A stretch of 64,000 nt of DNA from Sinorhizobium sp. A49 (GTDB lineage Bacteria > Pseudomonadota > Alphaproteobacteria > Rhizobiales > Rhizobiaceae). Made by a program: the position numbers and the translations under genes. The stretch spans positions 1-64,000 of the forward strand of contig NZ_MUNW01000030.1 in NCBI RefSeq assembly GCF_002002725.1. Direction: 5' to 3'. The stretch's first letter is position 1. Every line of letters begins with the position of its first letter. This document shows positions 8,960 to 17,813 of the stretch, in pieces. The notes under the pieces were generated by a model. That model was not told the DNA's origin, did not search any database, and worked only from the letters and a program-made list of their open reading frames with translations.

Positions 8960-9577
8960 ATGAGCAGCATCGAAATCCGCCACATCGTCTTCGACATCGG
9001 CAAGGTGCTGATCCACTACGACCCGAACCTGCTCTTCAGCCGCATCATTCCCGACGAGGCGGAGCGGCAGTGGTTCTTCGCCAATGTCTGCACCCACGAC
9101 TGGAACATCGAGCAGGACCGCGGCCGTTCCTGGGAGGAAGCGGAAGCGTTGCTGATCAAGGATCATCCGGAGCGGGAAGAGCATATCCGCGCCTTCCGCA
9201 AACATTGGCAGGAGATGGTGCCGCACGCCTATGTCGAAACGGTTTCCCTGATGGAAAACCTGATTGCAGAGGGCCGCGACGTGACGATGTTGACCAACTT
9301 CGCCTCCGACACTTTTCGCGAGGCACAGCTGCTCTATCCGTTCCTGACGATGCCGCGCGGTGTCACCGTGTCGGGCGACGTCGGCCTGATCAAGCCGGAT
9401 GTGGCGATCTACGAGGCCCATGCCCGCGCCTTCGACCTCGATCCGCCGGCGACACTGTTCATCGACGACAGCATGCCCAATGTCGAGGGCGCGCGCCTCG
9501 CCGGCTGGCACGCGGTGCATTTCACCGACCCGGAAAAGCTCAAAGCCGATCTCGCCGCCTATGGTATCCAGCGCTGA
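8960..9577 (+). CDS. HAD-superfamily hydrolase
   Basis: About 205 residues. It begins MSSIEIRHIVFDIGKVLIHYD. In HAD enzymes the first Asp of DxGxV/T is the nucleophile; here the motif reads FDIGKVLIHYDPN. Further motifs are TMLTNFASD (motif II, Thr/Ser) and IKPDVAIYE with FIDDSMPNVEGA (motifs III and IV). The cap is the alpha-helical C1 type, so the protein belongs to the HAD-IA group of small-molecule phosphatases or haloacid dehalogenases. The substrate is unknown. The ATG is preceded by AAAGAGGAACAGG, a good ribosome site, and lies just after mutY. Confidence 0.85.
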   Translation: MSSIEIRHIVFDIGKVLIHYDPNLLFSRIIPDEAERQWFFANVCTHDWNIEQDRGRSWEEAEALLIKDHPEREEHIRAFRKHWQEMVPHAYVETVSLMENLIAEGRDVTMLTNFASDTFREAQLLYPFLTMPRGVTVSGDVGLIKPDVAIYEAHARAFDLDPPATLFIDDSMPNVEGARLAGWHAVHFTDPEKLKADLAAYGIQR

Positions 9578-9592
9578 TCCCGGCTTGTCACA

Positions 9593-9952
9593 ATGTCCCT
9601 CGATCCCTCTGCGCTGACCGCACGCTACCATGCAGCGATCAACGCGCTCGACTTCCAGTCGATATGCGACGCTTTCGCCGAGAATGCGCGCTATGTCTCA
9701 AACGGCGTCGGCGCCCTTTCCGGACGAGCCGCAATCGTCTCCGCCTTTCGGGACTATTTTCTGGTTTATCCGGATCAGGTGGCTGAAGACGGCGTGATCG
9801 AAACGCTTTCGCCCTCGTCGGCGCGAGCCACGTGGCATCTGACGGCAACGAACTCCAAGACCGGCGAGAAGGTAGAGCGTTCAGGTGTCGAGTTTCTTCA
9901 TTTCAACGGTGAAGGACGGATCGTCGCGATCGAGGTTTTCGACGACGACTGA
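9593..9952 (+). CDS. NTF2-like / SnoaL-like domain protein
   Basis: About 119 residues. The pattern is an N-terminal helix (LTARYHAAINALDFQSICDAFAENARYVSNGVG), GRAAIVSAFRDYF, then curved beta strands (ARATWHLTATNSKTGEKVERSGVEFLHFNGEGRIVAIEVFDDD), typical of the NTF2/SnoaL cone-shaped fold. Members bind or isomerise small hydrophobic molecules, or act as scaffolds. No catalytic residues can be named. It starts 15 bases after the HAD gene and is followed by a strong terminator, so mutY, HAD and this gene may form one unit. Confidence 0.75.
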   Translation: MSLDPSALTARYHAAINALDFQSICDAFAENARYVSNGVGALSGRAAIVSAFRDYFLVYPDQVAEDGVIETLSPSSARATWHLTATNSKTGEKVERSGVEFLHFNGEGRIVAIEVFDDD

Positions 9953-9967
9953 CAAATCCGAACGTAC

Positions 9968-10001
9968 AAACGCCCGGAAACCTCGCGGATTCCGGGCGTT
10001 T
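9968..10001. terminator. Bidirectional terminator between the NTF2-like gene and ccrM
   Basis: AAACGCCCGGAA and TTCCGGGCGTTT form a perfect 12-bp stem with a 10-base loop. It lies between two convergent genes and has T-rich ends on both strands. Confidence 0.85.
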
Positions 10002-10076
10002 AAAGCTCTCCTTCCGGGACTGAAGGTACAAAAACCGGTCAGAGCGCTTTTCGAAGGACCTGGTGGAACTGGTTGA

Positions 10077-11240
<1,164 letters not shown>

Positions 11241-11345
11241 CTATGGAGCTTATGGTTACCGAAGATGGTTACCAAAGCCTGAAGGCCGCCAGGAAAAAAT
11301 CCGAATTAACGATGGGAGGCCAATCGCTTCGCTTGCCGAGGGCCG

Positions 11346-11693
11346 TCAAGCCGCGTGGAAGGCGCGACTGTCGACCGGCGCCTGATGCCGCTGGTTCAGG
11401 CCGTAGTCGCGCACGACCGATGCGATGCGCAAACGGTAGTCGGCAAAGACGCCATTGCGACCCGCCTCCTGGGCGGCGCGATGCTCGGCGCCGTTGCGCC
11501 ATTCCTTAACGGCGTCCTCGTCGCGCCAAAATGACAGCGACAGCACCTTGTTGGGATCGGCGAGGCTTTGAAAGCGCTCGATCGAGATGAATCCGTCGAT
11601 GCCATCGAGCAGCGGGCGCAGGTCGGCGGCGATGCCGAGATAGGTCTCGCGACAGCCTTCGGCCGGCAGCACTTCGAAAATAACGGCGATCAT
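11346..11693 (-). CDS. Antibiotic biosynthesis monooxygenase (ABM) family protein
   Basis: About 115 residues with one dimeric alpha-beta barrel domain. It starts MIAVIFEVLPAEGCRETYL, then LLDGIDGFISIERFQSLADPNKVLSLSFWRDEDAVKEWRN, the standard ABM pattern of strand, helix, strand, strand and helix. Such proteins act as cofactor-free oxygenases or heme-degrading enzymes, and many have no known substrate. It lies 4 bases after the NIPSNAP-family gene, which has the same fold class, so the two are surely cotranscribed and may form a heteromeric pair. Expression probably depends on the divergent ArsR-type regulator. Confidence 0.8.
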   Translation of the reverse strand: MIAVIFEVLPAEGCRETYLGIAADLRPLLDGIDGFISIERFQSLADPNKVLSLSFWRDEDAVKEWRNGAEHRAAQEAGRNGVFADYRLRIASVVRDYGLNQRHQAPVDSRAFHAA

Positions 11694-11697
11694 GAGT

Positions 11698-12018
11698 TCA
11701 ATCCCTTCCAGCCTGCGACGAAACGTTCTTCAGGAAGATGCGGTCCTCCTTCAGGATAAACCGTTCCTTGCGGGCGAACGCATAGTTTTCGCGACCCAAC
11801 GGGTCGGCGGCAAGCCGGGCGCGATAGGCCTCGTAGGCGGCGAGGCTGTCGATATTGTAGACGCCGTAGGCCGTCGTGGCCGAGCCTTCATGCGGCCCGA
11901 AATAGCCGATGAGGTCGGCGCCGCAGCGCGGGATCGCCTCGCCCCAGTTCCGGGAATAGGCGGCGAACTCCTCTTTCTTGAAGGGATCGATCTCGTAGCG
12001 GATGAAGCAGGTAAGCAT
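11698..12018 (-). CDS. NIPSNAP-family protein
   Basis: About 106 residues. It starts MLTCFIRYEIDPFKKEEFAAYSRNW and continues with GADLIGYFGPHEGSATTAYGVYNIDSLAAYEAYRARLAAD, the ferredoxin-like dimeric alpha-beta barrel of the NIPSNAP family. Its biochemical role is unknown in bacteria. The ATG with a GAGGAA ribosome site is preferred over an in-frame start 12 codons upstream, which would run into the palindromic operator-like region. It is divergent from the ArsR gene by about 80 bp. Confidence 0.8.
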   Translation of the reverse strand: MLTCFIRYEIDPFKKEEFAAYSRNWGEAIPRCGADLIGYFGPHEGSATTAYGVYNIDSLAAYEAYRARLAADPLGRENYAFARKERFILKEDRIFLKNVSSQAGRD

Positions 12019-12079
12019 TTGCGGTTCCTCGTGTGTGCCTCTCGATGAACCCACTATGCCCGCTTGCCGGTCAGCAATG

Positions 12080-12097
12080 CTTCGACTACCATCGAAG
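12080..12097. promoter_or_regulatory. Operator-like palindrome before the ArsR gene
   Basis: CTTCGA, a 6-base spacer and TCGAAG form a perfect inverted repeat ending 1 base before the ArsR-family start codon and about 60 bases upstream of the divergent NIPSNAP gene. This position suits a repressor that controls both directions. Binding is inferred. Confidence 0.5.
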
Positions 12098-12098
12098 T

Positions 12099-12779
12099 AT
12101 GAAGGAAGGTCCAGACATCGCTCTCATCGGCTCGCTGATCGGCGATCCGGCCCGCGCCAACATGCTGACCGCGCTGATGGGCGGGCGGGCGCTGACGCCG
12201 ACAGAGCTTGCCACGCATGCAGGCATCACGTTGCAGACGGCGAGCTCCCATCTCTCCAAGCTCGAGGCCGGGGGCCTTCTGACCCAGCGCAAGCAGGGTC
12301 GTCACCGCTACTACCAATTGGCCGAAGACGAGGTCGGCCTGATGCTCGAAAACATCATGGGTTTTGCCGCCAGCCGCGGCATGAACAGGCATCGCCCCGG
12401 GCCCAAGGATCCGGCGCTGCGCAAGGCCCGCGTCTGCTACAATCACCTTGCCGGCGATTATGGCGTGCGCATGCTCGACAGCCTGATCGCGGAGAAACAG
12501 ATCGAGGTCGCGGGCGACGATCTTGCCTTGACCGACGCGGGCCAGATCCGCATCGAGGCGCTCGGCATAAGCTACGCGTCGCTCAAGAAATCCCGCCGGC
12601 CGATCTGCCGAACCTGCCTCGACTGGAGCGAGCGGCGATCGCATCTCGCAGGCTCGCTCGGCGAGGCACTGCTGACGCTGTTCATCGACAAGGGCTGGGC
12701 GAAGCGCGAGACCAACAGCCGCGCTATCCGCTTCACTGATAGCGGCGAGAAGGCCTTTTCAGACCTCTTCCCGCAATAA
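12099..12779 (+). CDS. ArsR-family winged-helix regulator
   Basis: About 226 residues. The winged helix is at residues 10-90 (IGDPARANMLTALMGGRALTPTELATHAGITLQTASSHLSKLEAGGLL, then HRYYQLAEDEVG as the wing). The family average is about 100 residues, so this is a long member. The C-terminal 130 residues include CRTCLDWSERRSHLAGSLGEALLTLF, with a Cys pair that may bind metal or sense redox state. This long ArsR type is often next to genes for ABM-fold enzymes. I use the ATG after the palindrome because the helix-turn-helix spacing fits. Its last 21 bases overlap the 3' end of the convergent DUF1284 gene. Confidence 0.85.
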   Translation: MKEGPDIALIGSLIGDPARANMLTALMGGRALTPTELATHAGITLQTASSHLSKLEAGGLLTQRKQGRHRYYQLAEDEVGLMLENIMGFAASRGMNRHRPGPKDPALRKARVCYNHLAGDYGVRMLDSLIAEKQIEVAGDDLALTDAGQIRIEALGISYASLKKSRRPICRTCLDWSERRSHLAGSLGEALLTLFIDKGWAKRETNSRAIRFTDSGEKAFSDLFPQ

Positions 12780-13214
12780 ACACGGATCCTCGGCTGCGCG
12801 CACCAACACCTCTCCGAACCCGCCATCTGCAACGCGGTTGCAGAGGCCTGCCCATTCGCATTCGGCGCAGGCCGCCGCGGCCTTTCCCATGGCGAAGGCC
12901 GAACGCAATCGCCTTAGCCTGTCGGCATCGAGCACCAGTACCGATCCAGGCACGATCTGCCGGTCAAGGATGTCGGAAACCGAGGCAAGTGCGAGGCTGT
13001 CCCGCCGTGTGATGCTCTCGTCCCGGCAATGGGCACCGGCATCGCACAACATCGGCGCACAGATATCGTCCGGTCCGTCGACGACCGTTACGGATTCACC
13101 GGCGGAAAGGCGCTTGGCGATCTCGACATAGTTGCGGGTGAACGAGGGCGTGTAGCCCTCGCCCACGAAGGTCAGCAGGCACAACAGATGGTGCCCGCGC
13201 AGGCGGACCGTCAA
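12759..13214 (-). CDS. DUF1284 family protein, translationally coupled to bioY
   Basis: About 151 residues from a TTG start (TVRLRGHHLLCLLTFVGEGYTPSF). The family has several conserved cysteines, here LLC in GHHLLC, CAPMLCDAGAHC and CAECEWAGLC, arranged like an iron-sulfur or zinc site. No function is established to my knowledge. No ATG or GTG fits upstream of GHHLLC without entering bioY. The TTG overlaps the bioY stop codon as TTGA, a typical arrangement for coupled translation. Co-expression with a biotin S-component is therefore well supported by sequence, while a shared biochemical role is inference. Confidence 0.75.
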   Translation of the reverse strand: MTVRLRGHHLLCLLTFVGEGYTPSFTRNYVEIAKRLSAGESVTVVDGPDDICAPMLCDAGAHCRDESITRRDSLALASVSDILDRQIVPGSVLVLDADRLRRLRSAFAMGKAAAACAECEWAGLCNRVADGGFGEVLVRAAEDPCLLREEV

Positions 13215-13804
13215 ATGAGGTCCGTCGGCTTTTGCGCATAGCGCTGAACGGCTTTCAGCACGGCGGCCGCAAGTGCGGACTTCAGCGCCGCGCCGAGCAC
13301 GAAGGGCGCTGCACCGAGGGCGATCGCCTGTTCGAAACCGATCAGGCTCGCCAGCCAGATTGCACCGAGCGCAAGGCACAGCAGGTTGGCGGCGAAATGG
13401 GCGGAGAAGCTGAGGACGACACGATCACCGGTCCAGCCGCGCTGTGCCAGCCATCCGGCAAGGCCACCGACCAGGGGGAAGGCCGCAAGATAACCGGCCG
13501 TCGGTCCGGCGAAATGCGCAAGACCGCCAGCACCGTTGGCCAGAACCGGCAGGCCCATCATGCCTTCGGCGAGCCAGGCAAGGATCGTGGCCACGCCGAG
13601 CCGCCAGCCATAGACGACGCCGATCATCGTCACGGCAAAAGTCTGCATGGTCACCGGCACCGGGACCATCGGCACGCTGATCTGCGAGGAGAGAGCAAGA
13701 AAACCGGTTCCAAGCAGCACGAACAGGGTCTTTACCGGCCAGGTTTTACCGTCGAGGCGGAGCGGATCGAACAGAGGCGCGTGGGCGGAAGCGAGATTGG
13801 ACAT
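13211..13804 (-). CDS. bioY: Biotin transporter S-component BioY (solitary)
   Basis: About 197 residues with about six membrane helices. It contains the BioY hallmark sequences SSQISVPMVPVPVTMQTFAV and GVVYGWRLGV, and the loop GLPVLANGAGGLAHFAGPTAGYLAAFPLVGGLAGW. BioY binds biotin at high affinity; it works with an ECF module, or in some bacteria alone. No ATPase or EcfT gene is adjacent, but a full bioMNY set occurs near 54 kb with a second, different BioY. BioR boxes sit just upstream, so biotin-responsive repression by the neighbouring bioR product is likely. Confidence 0.95.
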   Translation of the reverse strand: MSNLASAHAPLFDPLRLDGKTWPVKTLFVLLGTGFLALSSQISVPMVPVPVTMQTFAVTMIGVVYGWRLGVATILAWLAEGMMGLPVLANGAGGLAHFAGPTAGYLAAFPLVGGLAGWLAQRGWTGDRVVLSFSAHFAANLLCLALGAIWLASLIGFEQAIALGAAPFVLGAALKSALAAAVLKAVQRYAQKPTDLI

Positions 13805-13830
13805 CTGGGTCTCCGTGAGTTGCGTTCAAA

Positions 13831-13859
13831 TTATAGATAATCTTAGATTCTATCTATAA
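13831..13859. promoter_or_regulatory. Tandem BioR boxes upstream of bioY
   Basis: TTATAGATAA (13831-13840) equals the published BioR consensus TTATCTATAA on the other strand. A second copy, CTATCTATAA (13850-13859), has one mismatch. They are 27-55 bases before the bioY start, the right place for a repressor over the promoter. Confidence 0.85.
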
Positions 13860-13974
13860 TGTCAGCCCCACTAGCGTCAGAAGGCAGGCCGGTCAATCCA
13901 CGGACCGCACGAAAGCGGCGCACGAATGCGCACCATACAGCCCGAAACAGCCTGCAAAATAGAGAAAAACTAAA

Positions 13975-13984
13975 TTATAGATAA
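13975..13984. promoter_or_regulatory. Distal BioR box
   Basis: A second perfect TTATAGATAA lies about 170 bases upstream of bioY and about 47 bases downstream of the bioR stop codon. It may help loop or load BioR on the bioY promoter; it is not placed to control bioR itself. Confidence 0.7.
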
Positions 13985-14031
13985 TTTTCTGCCGGCGACT
14001 GCAGCCGGAGCACAACGGCTGCGCTGGAAGC

Positions 14032-14700
14032 CTATCCGACGATCAAAAATGCCTCTCGCATTTCGCCGGCGGCGGTCTTGACCGGTGTCCTGCCGATCCA
14101 GCCGACATGGCGTTCGAGGATTTTCGCAGCCTCGTCGCCCCGCCCTTCACGCAAGGCGGCAAGGATCGCGCGATGGTCATGGTCGGTGCGCGCTTCCCAG
14201 CTGCTGCGCCAGGCCGAAAACAGAAAGCGGGCGCTGGCCGCGTGAAGATCGTCGATCGAGACCAGCAGCCGCGGCATGCCGCAGGGCTCGAGGATCAACC
14301 GATGGAAGGCGCGGTTGGCCGCCTCCCATGAACGGACGTCACGCGAGGTATCGGCCGCGACTGTGGCGGCTTCGGCACGATCGAGGATCGCGGCGGTCAG
14401 ATGCGGGATCGCATGGCGCAGCGCCAGCACTTCGAGAACCGCCCGCATTTCGGCAACCTCGCGCACTTCCTTCAGATCGAACGCTGCCACGCGGAAACCG
14501 CGACGCGGTTCACTGACGGCAAGCCCTTGCGCCTCCAGCAGCCGGAATGCTTCGCGCACCGGCACATGGCTGGCGCCGAATTCCTCGGCGATGTGGTCCT
14601 GGCGCAGGCGCTCGCCCGGCGTCAGCGCGCCCGAGATGATCCTCTCGGCCAGTGCGCGGCTGATGCGGCTTGCGATCGTGTCGTCCCGTTGCTTGTCCAT
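14032..14700 (-). CDS. bioR: GntR-family regulator BioR
   Basis: About 222 residues. A winged helix-turn-helix (residues 8-75: ISRALAERIISGALTPGERLRQDHIAEEFGASHVPVREAFRLLEAQGL) is followed by an all-helical FCD-type ligand domain (EVREVAEMRAVLEVLALRHA; AANRAFHRLIL; DHRAILAALREGRGDEAAKILERHV). BioR is the FadR/GntR-type biotin repressor of alphaproteobacteria and binds TTATNNATAA. The call rests on family match and on three boxes in the adjacent bioY region. No perfect box is seen in front of bioR, so autoregulation is not evident. A general GntR/FCD regulator of another pathway is the main alternative. Confidence 0.82.
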   Translation of the reverse strand: MDKQRDDTIASRISRALAERIISGALTPGERLRQDHIAEEFGASHVPVREAFRLLEAQGLAVSEPRRGFRVAAFDLKEVREVAEMRAVLEVLALRHAIPHLTAAILDRAEAATVAADTSRDVRSWEAANRAFHRLILEPCGMPRLLVSIDDLHAASARFLFSAWRSSWEARTDHDHRAILAALREGRGDEAAKILERHVGWIGRTPVKTAAGEMREAFLIVG

Positions 14701-14879
14701 CGGCTACATCTAGAGGCGCTGGAGGGGCCTGTCGAGCAAGCGACATCGGCCTTTCGACGATTTCCAAAGGTTGAGATTTCGGCCGCCATCGTATAAACCT
14801 TCGGCGTACAAAAGCACGCGCCGCGAAAGAGACCCTCCCCCTGCCTGCGGCGCCTCCTTCTCCCAGGGAACTGACTTAA

Positions 14880-15575
14880 ATGAACGGTATCGATCTCATC
14901 ATCTTCGATTGCGACGGCGTTCTCGTCGATTCGGAAATCATCGCCTCGGAAGTCGAAGCGGCCCTTTTGACCGAAGCTGGCTACCCGATCAGCGTCGAGG
15001 AGATGGCAGAGCGCTTTGCCGGCATGACCTGGCAGAACACGCTGCTGCAGATCGAAAAGGAAGCGAGCGTCCCGCTTTCGGCCCAGCTCATCAGCAAGGT
15101 CGACGCCATCCTCGACGAGCGCCTTGCGCGCGACCTCAACATCATCGAGGGCGTCAAGCCGATGCTGGCGCAACTGAAGCTGCCGCACTGCATCTGCTCC
15201 AACTCGACATCGGCCCGCCTTGCCATGATGCTCGGCAAGGTCGGCATCAAGGACCATTTCGGCCGCCACATCTACTCCGCCCGCGACCTTGGCGCCGACC
15301 GCGTCAAGCCGAAGCCGGATATCTTCCTGCACGGAGCCAAGCAGATGGGCGTCGCCCCGTCCCGGGTCCTTGTTATCGAGGATTCGGTGCATGGCATCCA
15401 TGGCGCGCGCGCGGCCGGCATGCGCGTCGTCGGCTTTACCGGCGGCTCGCACACCCATCCCTCGCATGCCGACCAGCTGACAGAGGCCGGCGCCGAGACG
15501 GTGATTTCACGCATGTCGGCGTTGCCGGGCGTGATCGCCGCGCTTTCCGAGTGGTCGGAATCGATGACGGCCTGA
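14880..15575 (+). CDS. HAD-superfamily phosphatase (beta-phosphoglucomutase-like)
   Basis: About 231 residues. Motif I is IIFDCDGVLVDSE (Asp nucleophile and acid/base Asp), the helical cap spans about residues 20-85, motif II is HCICSNSTS, motif III lysine is in RVKPKPDIFLHGAKQMG, and motif IV is VLVIEDSVHGIHGARAAGM. This is the CbbY/PGMB/phosphoglycolate-phosphatase type of HAD-IA enzyme acting on phosphosugars. The substrate is not readable. It is transcribed away from bioR and appears monocistronic; a GC-rich inverted repeat at 15614-15637 (CGCCCCGG/CCGGGGCG) follows it but lacks a T tract. Confidence 0.88.
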   Translation: MNGIDLIIFDCDGVLVDSEIIASEVEAALLTEAGYPISVEEMAERFAGMTWQNTLLQIEKEASVPLSAQLISKVDAILDERLARDLNIIEGVKPMLAQLKLPHCICSNSTSARLAMMLGKVGIKDHFGRHIYSARDLGADRVKPKPDIFLHGAKQMGVAPSRVLVIEDSVHGIHGARAAGMRVVGFTGGSHTHPSHADQLTEAGAETVISRMSALPGVIAALSEWSESMTA

Positions 15576-15803
15576 ACCGGCACCGCGGGCGCAAGCCGCC
15601 TGCAGACCCCTTTCGCCCCGGATTTTCACCGGGGCGGGAAAAAGCTCTCGGCCATCACGGCGGGCGTCCGATTAGGCGCCGAGGGACACGATGTCACATT
15701 GATGTGCGGTCGCAGTCCCTCCGAAGATCTCCCCGGTTTTCGCACCGCGCACGAGGGCCATATCAGCCAAGCCCCACAAGGGGTATTTCTAGGAGGAAAC
15801 ATC

Positions 15804-16910
15804 ATGCGTCTTTCAATGTTGACGGGCCTGACCCTGGCGGCAAGCGTCGCCTTCGCACCGTTCGCCTTTGCCGATATCACCGTTGGCGTCATCACGCCGC
15901 TGACCGGCCCGGTCGCGGCCTATGGCGAGCAGGTCAAGAACGGCGCTGAAGCGGCTGCCGAAGAGATCAACAAGGCCGGCGGCATCAACGGCGAAAAGAT
16001 CGTCCTGAAGATGATGGACGATGCCGGCGACCCGAAGCAGGCCGTATCGGTTGCAAACCAGGCAGCCGGCGAAGGCATCCGCTTCGTCGTCGGCCCGGTG
16101 CTTTCGGGCACCTCGATGGCAGCGTCCGACGTTCTCGCCGAAAACGGCATCCTGATGGTGACGCCGACGGCGACCACGCCTGACCTGACCACCCGCGGCC
16201 TTTGGAACGTCCTGCGCACCTGCGGTCGCGACGACCAGCAGGCCGAAGTCGCCGCCGCCTTTGTGGTCAAGAACCTCAAGGACAAGAAGGTCGCCGTGCT
16301 GCACGACAAGGCTCCCTACGGCAAGGGCCTTGCCGACGGCTTCAAGAAGGGCATCAACGCCGGCGGCATCACCGAAGTCGTCTATGAAGGCCTCAACCCG
16401 GGCGACAAGGACTTCAGCGCCATCGTCACCCGCCTGAAGGCCGAAAAGGTCGATGTCGTCTATTTCGGCGGCTACCATCCGGAAGGCGGCCTGCTCGCAC
16501 GCCAGATGCGCGACCAGGGCGTAACCGCGCAGATCTTCGGCGGCGACGGCCTGTCGAACACCGAGTTCTGGGCAATCGGCGGCGAAGCTGCTGCAGGCAC
16601 GATCTACACCAATGCCAGCGACGCCACCCGCAACCCGGCGTCGGCTCCGGCCGTCGAGGCGCTGAAGGCGAAGAATATTCCGGCCGAAGCGTTCACCCTC
16701 AACGCCTATGCCGCCGTGCAGGTGCTGAAGGCCGGCATCGAGAAGGCTGGTTCCGCCGACGATGCGACTGCGGTTGCGACCGCAATCAAGTCCGGCGAGG
16801 CGATTGACACGGTACTGGGCAAGCTCACCTACGGTGAAGCCGGTGACCTCACCTCGCAGGCCTTCTCCCTCTACAAGTGGGAAGGCGGCAAGAGCGTCGC
16901 TGCCGAATAA
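15804..16910 (+). CDS. Branched-chain amino acid ABC transporter substrate-binding protein
   Basis: About 368 residues. A signal peptide ([23 protein letters not shown]) is followed by a type I periplasmic binding fold: [63 protein letters not shown] and [21 protein letters not shown]. It resembles LivJ/LivK/BraC. An AGGAGGAAAC ribosome site precedes the ATG, so strong translation is expected. No permease or ATPase genes are adjacent; in rhizobia the liv/bra membrane parts are often encoded elsewhere. Specificity for Leu/Ile/Val is inferred from the family and could be broader. Confidence 0.92.
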   Translation: MRLSMLTGLTLAASVAFAPFAFADITVGVITPLTGPVAAYGEQVKNGAEAAAEEINKAGGINGEKIVLKMMDDAGDPKQAVSVANQAAGEGIRFVVGPVLSGTSMAASDVLAENGILMVTPTATTPDLTTRGLWNVLRTCGRDDQQAEVAAAFVVKNLKDKKVAVLHDKAPYGKGLADGFKKGINAGGITEVVYEGLNPGDKDFSAIVTRLKAEKVDVVYFGGYHPEGGLLARQMRDQGVTAQIFGGDGLSNTEFWAIGGEAAAGTIYTNASDATRNPASAPAVEALKAKNIPAEAFTLNAYAAVQVLKAGIEKAGSADDATAVATAIKSGEAIDTVLGKLTYGEAGDLTSQAFSLYKWEGGKSVAAE

Positions 16911-16930
16911 TCGCACAAGAACGCCAAATG

Positions 16931-16958
16931 AAAACGCCGGGGCTAGCCCCGGCGTTTT
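16931..16958 (+). terminator. Rho-independent terminator
   Basis: A perfect 28-base palindrome with arms AAAACGCCGGGG and CCCCGGCGTTTT, centred on CTAG, is followed by TT. It ends the binding-protein gene and also faces the convergent lipoprotein gene. Confidence 0.9.
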
Positions 16959-16985
16959 TTGTTTCAGGCTGCCGCTGCAGCACGC

Positions 16986-17534
16986 TTACTTCTTTCGCTT
17001 GGCCGGCGGACCTTCGTCGAAGCCGACGAAAACCTTGGCGTTGGAACCGGAGCCAGCCGGCAGTGTGACGTCCGTCTTGGTGAAGACGAACTGGGTCGAA
17101 CCGCTTGCGGGGACCTCGACCACGTGCTGGACCAACTCGGAATAGAGCGTCTTTTCTTCATCCGTTGCCGCCACGCGGATCGGCATGGTGACCTTGCCGG
17201 GGCCGCCGGCCGGACCGCTGACGACACGGCCTTGAACCACGACGGTGACCGTCATTGCCGTCTCGCTCAGCACGCATTGCCGCGTGGTATCGGCGAGCGA
17301 CGCCTGGTAGATGACCTTCGTCGGATCGTCCTTGCCGCCCTTGGCATAGGTCCGGAACGACGAGGTGCCGTCTCTTAAGACCACCTGCGGGCATGCTGCC
17401 TGGACGACGGCAGGCGTTGGTGCGGCGGCGCTGCCACCTGCATCGATCGCTCCACCGGATTGCGTCTTGTTACAGCCGGCGAGGACCGCGAGAAATGATA
17501 TTGCGAGGACAGGCCGGGATACTTTGCCAAACAC
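16986..17534 (-). CDS. Hypothetical lipoprotein
   Basis: About 182 residues from a GTG start. The signal is VSRPVLAISFLAVLAGC with a lipobox (LAGC), followed by a Gly/Ala/Pro-rich spacer (GGAIDAGGSAAAPTPAV). The mature part has conserved-looking cysteines (AACPQVV and RQCVLSE) and beta-rich sequence (TMTVTVVVQGRVVSGPAGGPGKVTMPIRVAA), ending in a basic KRKK tail. No family is recognised with confidence. An AGAGG sequence lies 9 bases before the GTG; an upstream ATG at about 17600 would add an implausible non-signal extension. Probably in the outer membrane. Confidence 0.65.
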   Translation of the reverse strand: MFGKVSRPVLAISFLAVLAGCNKTQSGGAIDAGGSAAAPTPAVVQAACPQVVLRDGTSSFRTYAKGGKDDPTKVIYQASLADTTRQCVLSETAMTVTVVVQGRVVSGPAGGPGKVTMPIRVAATDEEKTLYSELVQHVVEVPASGSTQFVFTKTDVTLPAGSGSNAKVFVGFDEGPPAKRKK

Positions 17535-17813
17535 GTTGAACAACCTCTGCTGAACCGGTTGAAACTCCTTGACCGAAATCTCGGCCGGAAGGCCTTTCAT
17601 GGCCTTCGGGCATCGTCTATAGCAGCGGCGAATTGAAAAATCGATTGGGTCAACCGCCTCGATCGGAATTTTCCGAAACGACGCTGAGACCGGAAATTGC
17701 ACGGGTGACAAGAATGCGTGGGGACTTTGTCAAGGACTGACGCAATAAGACAGACGCACCGCGGCCGGCTCGCATAGGGTCGCCGTGATCCGAAGGCAAG
17801 ACGAAGGACTAGG

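Noticed and set aside
15614-15637. GC-rich inverted repeat after the HAD gene as a terminator
   Set aside because: The arms are good (CGCCCCGG/CCGGGGCG) but no T tract follows on the plus strand, so I mention it only in the HAD entry.
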